Shown: in pieces, positions 63,671 to 64,000 of the stretch
Numbering within the stretch: position 1 is the stretch's first letter
Layout of the letters: each line of letters starts with the position of its first letter
DNA from: Sphingobacterium sp. UBA4616
Lineage (GTDB): Bacteria; Bacteroidota; Bacteroidia; Sphingobacteriales; Sphingobacteriaceae
Direction: 5' to 3'
Length of the DNA stretch: 64,000 nt
Assembly (NCBI GenBank): GCA_002386525.1
Contig: DGIS01000021.1
Span: forward strand, 124,001 to 188,000
Program-made: the position numbers and the translations under genes
The notes under the pieces: model-generated
Database searches by the model: none
What the model saw: only the letters and a program-made list of their open reading frames with translations
Told to the model about the DNA's origin: nothing

Positions 63671-64000
63671 ATGAGTAAAAAGGTGGAGCATACTCCAAAA
63701 GAATATATTCAGATAAAGGGAGCAAGAGTTAACAATTTAAAGAATATTGACGTTGATATCCCTAAAAATAAATTAGTTGTTATCACTGGAATGTCGGGCT
63801 CAGGAAAATCCTCCTTAGCTTTTGATACACTATATGCCGAAGGGCAGCGGCGCTATGTCGAAAGTCTTTCTTCGTACGCCAGGCAGTTTATGGGGCGTAT
63901 GAACAAACCTGAGGTGGATTACATCAAAGGCATTGCTCCAGCAATTGCCATCGAGCAACGTGTCATTACCTCCAACCCGCGCTCGACGGTAGGCACATCG
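63671..64000 (+). CDS. uvrA: Excinuclease ABC subunit A, 3' end beyond the window
   Basis: The first 110 codons of UvrA, the DNA-damage-recognition ATPase of nucleotide excision repair. After a short N-terminal tail the text reads [19 protein letters not shown], then Walker [30 protein letters not shown] and the [19 protein letters not shown] segments, and [17 protein letters not shown] at the edge. Start chosen at ATG 63671 after the -7 box. No rare feature seen in the visible part. Confidence 0.97.
   Translation, partial: MSKKVEHTPKEYIQIKGARVNNLKNIDVDIPKNKLVVITGMSGSGKSSLAFDTLYAEGQRRYVESLSSYARQFMGRMNKPEVDYIKGIAPAIAIEQRVITSNPRSTVGTS

Overview
The window looks like a Bacteroidota chromosome, most likely Sphingobacteriaceae (Sphingobacterium or a close relative). 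The evidence is SusC/SusD outer-membrane proteins, many short lipoproteins with an SC+KK start, a bacillithiol gene (bshC), the phylum-specific promoter form (TTTG / TAnnTTTG), few Shine-Dalgarno sequences and moderate-to-low GC. Most of it is ordinary housekeeping sequence. There are no phage, IS or CRISPR genes. Gene calls rest on reading the translations and family knowledge; no database search was run.

Region by region. 1-10.5 kb: end of bshC, an Oar-like TonB-dependent receptor, a CtlX/amidinotransferase-type hydrolase, glycine decarboxylase gcvP and an AmiD-like amidase lipoprotein. 10.7-18.6 kb, minus strand: a conserved unknown 437-residue protein on its own promoter, and a tight probable operon of an MG2/plug secreted protein, an enoyl-CoA isomerase-like protein, a lipoprotein, a phosphohexomutase and a NUDIX hydrolase. 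18.7-20.2 kb: purD and the first tRNA-Glu. 20.2-26.4 kb is the most accessory-like part. It holds orphan lipoproteins, a DUF4385-DUF2256-DUF3253 cassette, a frameshifted methyltransferase, a DUF6624 protein, long non-coding gaps and an 11-bp-periodic repeat. 26.5-34.9 kb: a SusCD nutrient-uptake operon (IPT/NHL lipoprotein, SusC, SusD, DUF1735-type lipoprotein) followed by an Asp/Glu racemase homologue lacking one catalytic Cys. 35.2-43.4 kb: xseAB, a serine hydrolase with a GH3-like remnant overlapping an M19 dipeptidase gene, radA, a TlpA-like thioredoxin and a PLP aminotransferase. 43.6-48.4 kb: a NagB-deacetylase fusion facing a GH20 hexosaminidase, then a second identical tRNA-Glu. 48.6-64 kb: beta-carbonic anhydrase, a polysaccharide synthase plus UDP-sugar dehydrogenase pair, prfB with a programmed +1 frameshift, pgi, a Zn/Cd-type P-ATPase, a small holin-like membrane protein, a DUF2147 protein, an ABC permease, kbl, typA and the start of uvrA.

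How the genes work together. The GH20 enzyme, the GlcN6P deaminase-deacetylase fusion and pgi fit amino-sugar salvage into glycolysis. The amidase, serine hydrolase and dipeptidase fit turnover of peptidoglycan peptides. gcvP and kbl both act on glycine but are unlinked. The most interesting observations are the 11-bp TCG-periodic array at 21.1 kb, two promoters that put the -7 box exactly four bases before the ATG (probable leaderless mRNAs), the DUF cassette, the GH3-remnant hydrolase, the racemase Cys-to-Ser change, and the two-gene uronan-type polysaccharide cassette.
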